Of a stretch of DNA of 64,000 nt, positions 57,028 to 64,000 are shown in pieces. Every line of letters starts with the position of its first letter. The stretch's first letter is position 1. The notes below the pieces were generated by a model, which saw only the letters and a program-made list of their open reading frames with translations, did no database searches and was not told where the DNA came from. The translations under genes were made by a program, and so were the position numbers. The stretch lies in assembly GCA_963822115.1 (NCBI GenBank), contig CAWGGM010000008.1, forward strand, positions 248,001 through 312,000. Reading direction: 5' to 3'. This stretch comes from CAWDXG01 sp963822115. GTDB lineage: Bacteria > Myxococcota_A > Polyangia > Polyangiales > Polyangiaceae.

Positions 57028-57100
57028 TCCTCCGCGCCTCTCGGGCGACGTCCAACCTGCCGGGATTGCTGCACGTGCGACGGCGGGCTAGCCTCGACAG

Positions 57101-57931
57101 GTGGATCTCCCTCGCGCAGGTGCGTTACCGGCAGACGCCCTGGGCCTCGGGCTCCGGCTGCCGCACTATCCGTACCTGTTCGAGCACTGGCCCGAGGTCG
57201 GCTACTTCGAGGTCATCAGCGAGAACTTCCTGGGAGACGCAGCAGGGACCGCGGGACAAGCTGGATCGCGTGCGCGGGCGCTATCCGATCGTGCTGCACG
57301 GCGTCGGGCTGAACCTGCTCGGGCACGCCCCGCTCGACGAGGACTACCTGGACGCCCTGTGTCGCCTCGCCGACTACGTCGACGCGCCGTTCGTGACGAT
57401 CACCTGTGCTGGACGGGCGCGCACGGCGTGTCGCATCACGACCTGTTGCCGACGCCGTACACCGAGGACCTGGTCGGCTTCGCCGCCGAGCGCGCGTACG
57501 AGGTGCAGGAGCGGCTGGGGCGCCCCTTCGGGCTCGAGAACCTGTCGAGCTACGTCGAGTTCAAGGCTTCCACGATGCAGGAGTGGGAGTTCTACACGGC
57601 CGTCGTCCGCGAGGCGGGCTGCTCGTTCATGCTCGACGTGAACAACATCTACGTCTCGAGCGAAAACCACGGCTTCGACCCGGAGGCGTACCTGGCGGCG
57701 ATCGATTTCTCGCGCGTGCTGCAGGTGCACCTCGCGGGCTACTCGCGCGAACCGAACGGCACCATCGTCGACACGCACGATCACCCCGTCTCCGACGCCG
57801 TATGGGCGCTCTACCGGCAGGCGTGGCAGATGGGCGGGCCATTCCCGACGTTGCTCGAGTGGGACGCGCACATCCCGTCGATGCCCGAGGTGCTCGCCGA
57901 GCTGGACAAGGCCAGGCAGGTGCGCGCATGA
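57101..57931 (+). CDS. MNIO/DUF692 non-haem iron oxidase (two compensating frameshifts)
   Basis: A GTG start at 57101 gives GLGLRLPHYPYLFEHWPEVGYFEVISENF. The frame leaves at about 57235-57243 and returns at about 57395-57405; between them a second frame reads GPRDKLDRVRGRYPIVLHGVGLNLLG. Joined, all DUF692 motifs appear: DHLCWTGAHG, SHHDLLPTPYTE, LENLSSYVEF, MLDVNNIYVSS, HLAGY, DTHDHPVSDAVW and TLLEWDAHIPSMPE, providing His, Asp and Glu iron ligands. MNIOs modify Cys residues of precursor peptides, usually with a DUF2063 partner, exactly as next door. Total length (276) is normal. Cys-rich lipoproteins downstream are candidate substrates. Confidence 0.87.
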   Translation: MDLPRAGALPADALGLGLRLPHYPYLFEHWPEVGYFEVISENFLGDAAGTAGQAGSRARALSDRAARRRAEPARARPARRGLPGRPVSPRRLRRRAVRDDHLCWTGAHGVSHHDLLPTPYTEDLVGFAAERAYEVQERLGRPFGLENLSSYVEFKASTMQEWEFYTAVVREAGCSFMLDVNNIYVSSENHGFDPEAYLAAIDFSRVLQVHLAGYSREPNGTIVDTHDHPVSDAVWALYRQAWQMGGPFPTLLEWDAHIPSMPEVLAELDKARQVRA

Positions 57932-58828
57932 CGCCGCTGTCCGGTCCGGCCTGGCTCGCGGAGCTGCAGGCGCGCTTCGGCGCGATGATCCGCACGCCGC
58001 TCGATCGCGAGTCGGGCACGCTCGCGCGCGACACCGTCGGAGTACGACCCGCACCTGCTGGAAGAAGCGCTGGACGGACCCGCAGCCAGCGCCGCCGAAC
58101 GGCTGGCCGTCTACAACCGGCAGTACTGGTTCCGGCTGTTCACGGTGATGCACACGGCCTTTCCGCTGACAACGCGACTGGTCGGGCATTGGCGCTTCAA
58201 CAAGCTGGCCGCGCGCTTCCTGCTCGCAAGCCCGCCTCGCACCTGGGATCTCGACGACGTGCCCGACGGCTTCGAAGTGCACCTCGAGGAGACACTCGAA
58301 GGCGACGTCGATCTCGACGCCGGGCGCCGCGTGGAGCGCGAAGCGTTGGTGGAAGCCGCACGTTTCGACGCGGCGTGGCGGCGCGTGTTCGGCGCGCCGC
58401 GGGTCACGCCGTACCACCCCACCGCGGACGACGCCGCGAACCTTCCCGCTTCGCGGCTCCTGCCGTCTCCGGCTGTGGCCATTGTCGAGGAGCACTGGCC
58501 ACTGCTCGAGCTCGAAAAGAGCCTCCGGAGCGACTCCGGTGAGTCGGCCGTGCCGCTGCCACCGCGCCTCGATTCGGCGCAAGCGTGGGCCCTGGTCCGC
58601 CGTCCCGAAGGCATCGGCCAGCTGCCGCTCGAAGCCCGCGAAGCCGAGCTGTTCAGGCTGCTCCGCCGCTACGCCGTACAGGACGCGCTCGCCCGGCTCG
58701 AAGCGGTCTGTGACGAAGAGGAGCGCACCGCCCTGCCCGCGAAGACGCAGCAGTGGCTCGCGCGCAGCGTGGAGCTCGGGTTCTGGATCGGGATCGACGC
58801 GAACAAAGCCGGCCCCAGTGGCTTCTAA
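57928..58828 (+). CDS. DUF2063-type MNIO partner protein (frameshifted)
   Basis: ATG 57928 overlaps the MNIO stop as ATGA. The first part, PLSGPAWLAELQARFGAMI, precedes a frame change near 58035-58046; the continued frame reads YDPHLLEEALDGP, then AERLAVYNRQYWFRLFTVMHTAFPLTTRLVG, the DUF2063 N-terminal signature with the YNRxYW and FPxTxRLVG motifs. The rest completes about 300 codons. DUF2063 proteins (the BufC type) bind the precursor and present it to the MNIO. It converges with the Cys-rich lipoprotein operon in a 4-bp overlap. Confidence 0.83.
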
Positions 58829-59307
58829 CTGGTTCCCGCGTCTCCGTTGGTCCCCCCGTCTCCGTCGCAGACGACGCAGCTGTAGCCGGCGCAGGTGTTG
58901 ACGCCACGGCACGTGTGCTCGGTGAGCTGCGGCGGGTTGCCGGAGATGGTGCCGTCGTCGTAGGAAAATCCCTTGCACGTAGCGTGACCGCTGCATTCCG
59001 CGACGATCTCGAAGCTGCCGCCCTTCGCGTCGCACATTGTCTTGAACTGGGCTTCGGTCAGGGTCTCGACCGTGGTGGAAGTGACCGTGCGGACATCCGC
59101 GAGATTCGTGCAGTACGGGAGCGCCGCCGCGTCCTGGCCCGCGTCGGTCGCGCTGCCGCCGCTGCCGCCAGTCGCGGCGCCGCCACTACCGCCGGGGCCG
59201 GAGCTGCAGGCGGTGCCGAGACACAGCAGCCCACCGAGCGCAGCGGACAGGAGCGCATGACTAGCAGCTGAGCGGGTGCGGACGCGGGGATCGGGGGCTG
59301 CCGGCAT
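58825..59307 (-). CDS. Cys-rich lipoprotein, possible MNIO substrate (copy 3)
   Basis: A 160-residue lipoprotein (Cys34 in GTAC) with a Gly/Ser linker. The ectodomain has two pairs of the form C-x-G-x2-[ST]-C-x-G: CSGHATCKG and CRGVNTCAG, the latter followed by YSCVVC. A further Cys lies in TMCDAKGG. This CxGxNxCxG pattern resembles bufferin precursor repeats. It is the third of three tandem paralogues: its start directly follows the previous stop. The link to MNIO rests on adjacency and motif. Confidence 0.72.
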   Translation of the reverse strand: MPAAPDPRVRTRSAASHALLSAALGGLLCLGTACSSGPGGSGGAATGGSGGSATDAGQDAAALPYCTNLADVRTVTSTTVETLTEAQFKTMCDAKGGSFEIVAECSGHATCKGFSYDDGTISGNPPQLTEHTCRGVNTCAGYSCVVCDGDGGTNGDAGTS

Positions 59308-59958
59308 CTAGGGAGTTCCTGCGTCCCCGCAGACGACGCAGCTGTAGCCGCCGCAGGTGTTGAGGCCCCGGCAGGTGTGCTGGCTCAGCACCTGGCTACC
59401 GGCGTCGTACGAGAAACCCATGCAGGTGTTGAAACCACCGCAGTGGGGCATGATCTCGAACGTGCCGCCATTCGAGAGGCACAGTGACTGGAACTGCGCC
59501 TGGGTCATGGCGATGGTGACCGAGGAAGTGACGGTGCCGGCATCCGGAGCGTTGCTGCAGTAGACGGGCGCGGCCGCGTCGGACGCGTCCGACGCCGCGT
59601 CGGTGGATGCGTCGGCTCCGGCGTCCGTCACACTGCCGCCGGTGCCAGCCGTGCCTCCCGTCGACACTCCGCCGGTACCGCCCGTCGCGCTGCCGCCGGC
59701 GCCACCCGTCGCACTGCCCCCCGAGCCAGCCATGCCTGAGCCGCCCGAGCCGCCCGTGACTGTGCCGCCCGAACCGCCTGTAGCGCCACCTCCGGTGCCG
59801 CCCGTCGAGGCGCCGCCGCTACCACCCGAAGAGGGATTGGAATGCGTATTGTTGCTGGAGCTGCACGCGGTCCCAAGACAAAGAAGGCCGCCGAGCGCTG
59901 CGGACACGAGCGCGTGGCTGGCGGTACGGACGCGCGGTTCGGACGTTTCTCTGGACAT
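59308..59958 (-). CDS. Cys-rich lipoprotein, possible MNIO substrate (copy 2)
   Basis: A 216-residue lipoprotein (Cys32) with the longest Gly/Thr/Ser linker of the three (about 35-125). The ectodomain again carries two CxGx2[ST]CxG units, CGGFNTCMG and CRGLNTCGG, the latter followed by YSCVVC, plus CLSNGGTFE. N-terminal residues 12-32 (HALVSAALGGLLCLGTAC) match copies 1 and 3, so the set arose by duplication. It is co-transcribed with both. Modified Cys residues in this class would bind copper. Confidence 0.72.
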   Translation of the reverse strand: MSRETSEPRVRTASHALVSAALGGLLCLGTACSSSNNTHSNPSSGGSGGASTGGTGGGATGGSGGTVTGGSGGSGMAGSGGSATGGAGGSATGGTGGVSTGGTAGTGGSVTDAGADASTDAASDASDAAAPVYCSNAPDAGTVTSSVTIAMTQAQFQSLCLSNGGTFEIMPHCGGFNTCMGFSYDAGSQVLSQHTCRGLNTCGGYSCVVCGDAGTP

Positions 59959-59964
59959 GCTGAC

Positions 59965-60312
59965 CTATGAAGGAATGACGCAGTTGTAGCCGGCACAGGT
60001 GTTCGTGCCCTTGCAGGTGTGTTCGGTGAGAGTCTGCGTGGCCGTGTCGTACGCCATGCCCTTGCAGGAGTTCTTGCCGGCGCACTCGGGGATGACTTCG
60101 ACGGTGCCTCCGCGGTCGTCGCACATCTGGGTGAACTTCTGCTGGGTCATGTCGGTCACGACCTTGGAGGACGTGATGCCAGCGCCCGAAGAGTTGGTGC
60201 ACGCCGTCACGCCGAGGCACATCAGCCCGCCCAGAGCCGCTGTCAGCAGCGCGCGACTGGCCGTCGGCGGGCGCGGACCGGCTCCAGAAGCAAAGGACAT
60301 CGCGCCGAGCAT
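59965..60312 (-). CDS. Cys-rich lipoprotein, possible MNIO substrate (copy 1)
   Basis: A 115-residue lipoprotein (Cys38, VTAC) with almost no linker. Its core has CAGKNSCKG and CKGTNTCAG, each C-x-G-x-N-[ST]-C-x-G, the second followed by YNC, the clearest match to the bufferin-like repeat. Like its paralogues it has an extra Cys in QMCDDRGG. It is the first of the three genes (6-bp spacing to the next) and follows the DD-peptidase-like gene by 18 bp, so all four may be one transcript. Confidence 0.75.
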   Translation of the reverse strand: MLGAMSFASGAGPRPPTASRALLTAALGGLMCLGVTACTNSSGAGITSSKVVTDMTQQKFTQMCDDRGGTVEVIPECAGKNSCKGMAYDTATQTLTEHTCKGTNTCAGYNCVIPS

Positions 60313-60330
60313 AGCACGGCTTGTCGATCG

Positions 60331-61545
60331 TCAACCGCAGTGCGGTCCGTGGGCAAAGCCGTGGGCGGGAGACTCCTTCAAGCGCTTCTCCGTGGCCGGC
60401 GTGTAGCGCCCGTTGTCGGGGATCCTGTCCTTGGGATGGTTCAGGTTCCACAGCTGCTGGAAGGCCTTCACGTCGGCGTGGATCCCGGTCTCTGCGCCCG
60501 GGCCCTTGTAGTCGAAGTGCATGCCGTCGACCTTGCCCAACCAGTGGAAATGCTCCTTCTTCATCGCGGGCCGCCACTTGTAGGCCTCGGCAACGTCGAG
60601 CGCGAGACCGGTCTCGTGATTGCTCTCGCCGGGCAACGCCGCGAGCGTGATGCCGCAGCGCCGGCCCCTGTACCACTGCTGCAGCACATACTGCTGGGCC
60701 ACCGTTCGCAGCGCGCTGTTGATGGTCATGGTCTTGTTGCGGTTGGCGTCGAGCACATTGAGCAGATGTCGGCGCGCTGGCGCCTCGAGATACAGATAGA
60801 CGTTGGACTTGACCTTCAGGTTCGCCCGGTGCGGAACCGGCACGAACGCGTTCCGGTCGAAACAGCGCGACTGGCGGATGATCTGGCGGCTCAAGCCGTC
60901 GACGCTCCTCGTGGAACAGGTGCGGTTCGCCGCCTCCTGCACTGTCCGGTAGTGGACGTGATGTTCCGGCGCGGTGCTGTGCGGCTGCTCGCCGTCGTCG
61001 TAGTCGAGGAAGACGCCGGCATCGACGGGCTTGGCAACGAACGCTGCAGCCGAAGCCGGCGGCGGCGCGCTCGCGGGCGGCGGCGCACTCGCAACCGGAG
61101 CCTGGACGACACTTCCCGCAGGTGGCGCGCCCCGCTTCGCGCCCTTCACGATCACGACAACGTCGACGACGATGACCGCTACGATCGCAACCAGAGCGGC
61201 GCCAAGAACGAGCGTGCGTCGCGACGGTCGGGCCCGCGGGGCGCGCGGCACGGAAGACGCCGCTGCGGCGCGTTCGCTTGCCGCGCTGCCGGCCCCAACC
61301 TCGTCCCGAGCGGCCGCCGGCTGTTCCGCATCGCTCGACGCGGGCGCCGGCTCAACAGCGCCGTCCGCAGCGGGCGCCGGCTCAACAGCGCCGACCGCAG
61401 CGGGCGCCGGCTCAACAGCGCCGTCCGCAGCGGGCGCCGGCTCTCCAGCGCTGTCCGCAGCGGGCGCGGCAACCAACGTCTCGTCCACGCTGCCGGCTTC
61501 GGGCGAGGCTCCGCCGGCCTCGGGCTCGGGCACATCCTCCGCCAT
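60331..61545 (-). CDS. Membrane-anchored DD-carboxypeptidase (VanY/M15-like) with a C-terminal peptidoglycan-binding-like domain
   Basis: A 404-residue protein. The N-terminal 110 residues are Ala/Pro/Glu-rich with a short tandem repeat, then a transmembrane helix (about 112-135) and a Pro/Ala spacer. The M15 domain has SNHETGLALDVA (zinc His and Asp) and GMHFDYKG (second His). The last 50 residues, ADVKAFQQLWNLN through TEKRLKESP, look like a peptidoglycan-binding type-1 domain. It trims peptide stems in the wall. M15 is the family whose fold is shared with Hedgehog. It precedes the Cys-rich lipoproteins. Confidence 0.82.
   Translation of the reverse strand: MAEDVPEPEAGGASPEAGSVDETLVAAPAADSAGEPAPAADGAVEPAPAAVGAVEPAPAADGAVEPAPASSDAEQPAAARDEVGAGSAASERAAAASSVPRAPRARPSRRTLVLGAALVAIVAVIVVDVVVIVKGAKRGAPPAGSVVQAPVASAPPPASAPPPASAAAFVAKPVDAGVFLDYDDGEQPHSTAPEHHVHYRTVQEAANRTCSTRSVDGLSRQIIRQSRCFDRNAFVPVPHRANLKVKSNVYLYLEAPARRHLLNVLDANRNKTMTINSALRTVAQQYVLQQWYRGRRCGITLAALPGESNHETGLALDVAEAYKWRPAMKKEHFHWLGKVDGMHFDYKGPGAETGIHADVKAFQQLWNLNHPKDRIPDNGRYTPATEKRLKESPAHGFAHGPHCG
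61341..61470. repeat. 30-bp tandem repeat in the DD-peptidase N-terminus
   Basis: Near-identical 30-bp units based on GGCTCAACAGCGCCGTCCGC plus AGCGGGCGCC occur four times in a row, with minor drift in the last copy. They encode PAPAADGAVE-type repeats on the minus strand. Being a multiple of three, copy changes keep the frame. Confidence 0.85.
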
Positions 61546-61620
61546 GCGCTCCGGGCCCTAGCGCGGGCGCTGGCGCAGGGCAACCCGGGTGTCCCGCCCG
61601 GGTCGAGGGCTCCGTGCGGG

Positions 61621-62229
61621 TCACGTGGGGCCGAAAACGCGGCTTTGCTGCGCTGCCGGACGCGCGACCAGGCGTCCGAAATACGGCTCGATGGCGTCCC
61701 GCTGCACCAGCCCCACAGCGGTCGCCAGGCGCAGGCTGTAGCCTGCCAGCACGTCGGCCACCGTGAAGCGCTCGCCGCACAGGTAGCCGTCGGCCGGCAG
61801 CTTGTCGGCAAGCACGCGGAGCTTGAAGCGCAAGGCCTTCTCGTGGAGCGAGAAGTGCTCCGGCGGCAGAAAGCCGACCTTGCTCACCGCGCACTCCACC
61901 AGCCGCCCCTCGAGCGTCTCGCCGAACACGGCCAGCCAGAACAGATACTCCTTGCGCTTCGGCTCGCCCGGTTCGATCCACAGCTTCGGCTCGTCGAACG
62001 CCTCCGCCAGCACCTGGCAGATCGCCGTGCTCTCGAACAGCGTCTCGCCGCGGAACTCCACGGTCGGGATCTGCGCGAAGGGATTCAGGTCCTTGTAGGG
62101 GCTCTTGCGCTGATCGCCGGGAGTCACGCGGCGCTCTTCCACGTGAAGTCCCAGCTCGGCCGCCACCCAGCGAACCTTGCAGCTGCGATCGTTGTCGCCA
62201 AAACCGTAGAGCGCAATGGACTCGGACAC
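61621..62229 (-). CDS. Glutathione S-transferase family protein
   Basis: A 202-residue protein. The N-terminal thioredoxin fold has DNDRSCKVRWVAAELG with Ser and Cys at the catalytic position, then cis-Pro (AQIPTVEF) and ESTAICQVLAE for glutathione contact. The C-terminal helices are complete, with DGYLCGERFTVADVLAGY as the N-capping box. It belongs to a different subgroup from the GST at 50.5 kb. The start is ATG 62229. It shows no operon link. Confidence 0.87.
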   Translation of the reverse strand: MSESIALYGFGDNDRSCKVRWVAAELGLHVEERRVTPGDQRKSPYKDLNPFAQIPTVEFRGETLFESTAICQVLAEAFDEPKLWIEPGEPKRKEYLFWLAVFGETLEGRLVECAVSKVGFLPPEHFSLHEKALRFKLRVLADKLPADGYLCGERFTVADVLAGYSLRLATAVGLVQRDAIEPYFGRLVARPAAQQSRVFGPT

Positions 62230-62262
62230 GCGGGGGCTCCTCCGTTCGGGGAGCCGAGCATA

Positions 62263-62517
62263 CTACGCACCCGGTGACGCGACGCCGCGACGTTCTCCAG
62301 GCCGCGGCGAGAGGGCCCTGACGGCACACCCGGCCCCGAAACCGCCGGCAACCAGCACGAGCAACAGAACACCGAACCCGGCCATTGCCGCCTCGCCTAA
62401 CCCTCCCGGCGCCGCCGAGACCACGGCGAAAGCAAATGCCGCGAGCACCCCCACCACGATGACCACGCGGTTCAGCGACCGCTGCAGCGCCTTCTCCCGC
62501 ACGTTCCTCGCCTCCAT
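62263..62517 (-). CDS. Small two-helix membrane protein
   Basis: An 84-residue protein with two hydrophobic helices (about 17-35 and 45-68) and an Arg-rich N-terminus and C-terminus. It reads RVVIVVGVLAAFAFAVVSAAPGG then FGVLLLVLVAGGFGAGCAV. No family is recognisable. It lies between the GST and the DUF433 gene and has its own start at ATG 62517. Confidence 0.5.
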   Translation of the reverse strand: MEARNVREKALQRSLNRVVIVVGVLAAFAFAVVSAAPGGLGEAAMAGFGVLLLVLVAGGFGAGCAVRALSPRPGERRGVASPGA

Positions 62518-62594
62518 GGTCGCGGTGTACGCTCGCGGCGCAGGATCCTTCCCTGGGATTGCCGCCGTTCGAACCAGGCGTTAGCCTCCGGCGC

Positions 62595-62894
62595 GTGGCA
62601 GTGCCCGACGAAACACCCGCGCACATCGACGAGTCCGGACCGCGACCCGTGGTCGCCGGTACGAACATCAAGGTGGCGCAGATAGCGAGCGAAACCGAAC
62701 ACCTCGGCATGACGCCGGATGACATCGTCGAAGCGCACCCGCATCTGACGCTCGCGGACGTGCACGCCGCGCTCGCCTACTACTACGACCACCAGGACGC
62801 CATCCACGACGACTGGCGCGAAGCCGGAGGCGTGATCGACTCGCTGCGCGCTCGCTACTCCAGTCGGCCTCCACCCCCTCCGCCACGGCGCTAG
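62595..62894 (+). CDS. DUF433 antitoxin-like protein
   Basis: A 99-residue protein from GTG 62595 (the frame is open further upstream, to 62559). It has the DUF433 winged helix-turn-helix core: RPVVAGTNIKVAQIASETEHLGMTPDDIVEAHPHLTLADVHAALAYY. A Pro-rich tail ends it. It is followed 11 bp later by a DUF5615 protein, the usual toxin partner. The pair resembles VapBC-type modules in which this part represses and neutralises. Confidence 0.85.
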   Translation: MAVPDETPAHIDESGPRPVVAGTNIKVAQIASETEHLGMTPDDIVEAHPHLTLADVHAALAYYYDHQDAIHDDWREAGGVIDSLRARYSSRPPPPPPRR

Positions 62895-62905
62895 CAGGGT
62901 AGGAC

Positions 62906-63259
62906 ATGACGCTTCGCCTGTACGCCGACGAGGGTGTGGACGTGCGTATTGCACACGGCCTCGCCCGTCGCGACATCGACGTCAGCACCGCCGCGGACGA
63001 CGGACTGATCGGCGCGCCGCGACCACTACAGATCGAGCACGCCTCCGAGCTGAAGCGCGTCATCGTCAGCGCCGATCTCGATTTCCTGGAGCTCGCCGAC
63101 GCCGCCCGCAGTGCGCGCCAGCGTTTCCCCGGTCTCATCTTCATCCTGCCCCGCACCAACGTGGGCACGGCGATCCGCAACATCGCGCTCCTGGCCAGCG
63201 CGCTCGAGCCCCAGGACATCGAGAGCTGGATCGAGTGGATCCCGGCGATCGTGAAATGA
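62906..63259 (+). CDS. DUF5615 PIN-like toxin
   Basis: A 117-residue protein of the PIN-like group: LYADEGVDVRIAHGLARRDIDVSTAADDG carries the first Asp/Glu site, and VIVSADLDFLELA the second Asp pair (SxDxDF). It would cut RNA using metal ions at these acids. It forms a toxin-antitoxin pair with the DUF433 gene 11 bp upstream. It could be either active or a residual addiction module. Confidence 0.85.
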   Translation: MTLRLYADEGVDVRIAHGLARRDIDVSTAADDGLIGAPRPLQIEHASELKRVIVSADLDFLELADAARSARQRFPGLIFILPRTNVGTAIRNIALLASALEPQDIESWIEWIPAIVK

Positions 63260-63307
63260 ACGGCTGGGCCCCGTCGACCCGCTCGCCGCGGTGCTAGGGT
63301 CCGCGCC

Positions 63308-64000
63308 GTGCCCATCGTCGCGGCCAAGCACCTGCACAAGGCGTACGGCGCCCACGTCGTGCTCGGCGACGCGGACGTAACGCTCAGGAGCGCCGAGCGC
63401 GTCGGCGTGGTCGGCAGGAACGGAGCCGGCAAGAGCACGCTGGCACGCATCCTCGCGGGTATCGAGCCGCCGGACAGCGGCGAGCTGTCGCGCCGCCGCG
63501 GCGCGACGATCCTGTATCTCGATCAGGTCCCGCGCTTCGACGGCGACCCGACTGCGGAAGAAGCCGTCGCGTCGGGACTGTCGGCGTGGCGCGCGGCAGT
63601 GGAGCGACACGAAGCAGCGGCGCACGCGCTGCGCGACGCCTCGGACAATCTCGACGAGCTGCTCGCCGAACAGAGCGCGGCCGCGGACGCGGTCGAGCGC
63701 GCGGGCGGCTGGGAGCAGAGCCACCGCGTCGCGTCCATGCTCGGCAACCTGGGAGTAGAGCGCACCGACGCGCGCGTCTCGACGCTGAGCGGCGGCGAGC
63801 AGCGGCGCGTGGCGCTGGCACGCGTGCTCATCGCGCGGCCCGACCTCGCCATCCTCGACGAGCCCACCAATCACCTCGACGCAACGACCATCGAGTGGCT
63901 CGAGTCGTACCTGCTCGACGAGCACACCGGCGGAGTCTTGCTCATCACGCACGATCGCTACCTGCTCGACCGCGTAGCGACCCGCACGCTCGAAGTCGCC
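63308..64000 (+). CDS. ABC-F family ATPase, 5' part only
   Basis: From GTG 63308, 231 codons fit before the window ends, covering the first ATPase domain and no more. Walker A (GRNGAGKST), the linker QSAAADAVERAG, the signature LSGGEQRR, Walker B (LAILDEPTNHLD) and the switch His (ITHDRY) are present. It resembles the Uup/EttA group but differs from the enzyme at 5088-7013, so this genome has at least two. The rest lies beyond the edge. Confidence 0.9.
   Translation, partial: MPIVAAKHLHKAYGAHVVLGDADVTLRSAERVGVVGRNGAGKSTLARILAGIEPPDSGELSRRRGATILYLDQVPRFDGDPTAEEAVASGLSAWRAAVERHEAAAHALRDASDNLDELLAEQSAAADAVERAGGWEQSHRVASMLGNLGVERTDARVSTLSGGEQRRVALARVLIARPDLAILDEPTNHLDATTIEWLESYLLDEHTGGVLLITHDRYLLDRVATRTLEVA

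Overview
The window is a GC-rich chromosomal segment from what looks like a myxobacterium (Myxococcota, probably a Polyangiales-type lineage). This assignment is an inference from gene style. About twenty genes encode secreted lipoproteins whose acylated cysteine is followed by a low-complexity Gly/Ala/Ser linker. There are also ECF sigma/anti-sigma units, a PilZ protein, a lone pseudopilin and Roadblock-like sequence. I see no rRNA, tRNA, CRISPR array, transposase or phage gene. Starts are often GTG, and tightly packed genes repeatedly overlap as ATGA, GTGA or TGATG.

Layout. 1-7013 (minus): a truncated dienelactone-hydrolase lipoprotein, two translationally coupled HExxH metallopeptidase lipoproteins, a DUF1566 lipoprotein with an 18-bp tandem repeat, and an ABC-F ATPase. 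7121-7705 (plus): a small secreted protein that matches the animal Hedgehog N-terminal signalling domain over almost its whole length. 7.8-29 kb holds mixed housekeeping and accessory genes: aldo/keto reductase, PilZ, beta-helix lipoprotein, AraC regulator, sirtuin, alpha/beta hydrolase, DoxX, DTW protein, MGH1/GH63-like glycosidase, Nudix, DedA, CehA-type metallohydrolase, TrmO, and a carotenoid/retinol-saturase-like oxidoreductase sharing a palindromic operator with a divergent TetR gene, then MarR and hemerythrin. 29.5-33.4 kb (minus): a six-gene operon DUF2271, DUF4266, DUF3570, two haem-motif lipoproteins and a beta-barrel, which looks like an envelope redox module. 33.5-36.3 kb: alpha/beta hydrolase, LCM-type methyltransferase and a sigma factor fused to its zinc-finger anti-sigma domain. 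36.3-47.4 kb: two tiny proteins, Nudix, Eis-like GNAT, alpha-amylase lipoprotein, propeller lipoprotein, a beta-barrel/sigma/anti-sigma trio and monomeric isocitrate dehydrogenase. 47.6-56.8 kb: envelope proteins (phospholipase C family, cupredoxin, kelch, cyclophilin, thioredoxin-like) and a dispersed intergenic repeat. 57.1-61.5 kb: an MNIO (DUF692) plus DUF2063 operon convergent with an operon of a DD-peptidase-like protein and three paralogous Cys-rich lipoproteins, a candidate bufferin-like modified-peptide system. The end holds a GST, a DUF433/DUF5615 pair and a truncated second ABC-F gene.

Eight genes carry one or two apparent frameshifts (ten sites) inside otherwise conserved sequence, some at G/C runs. 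I read these as likely sequencing or assembly indels rather than true decay, and describe those genes as single loci.
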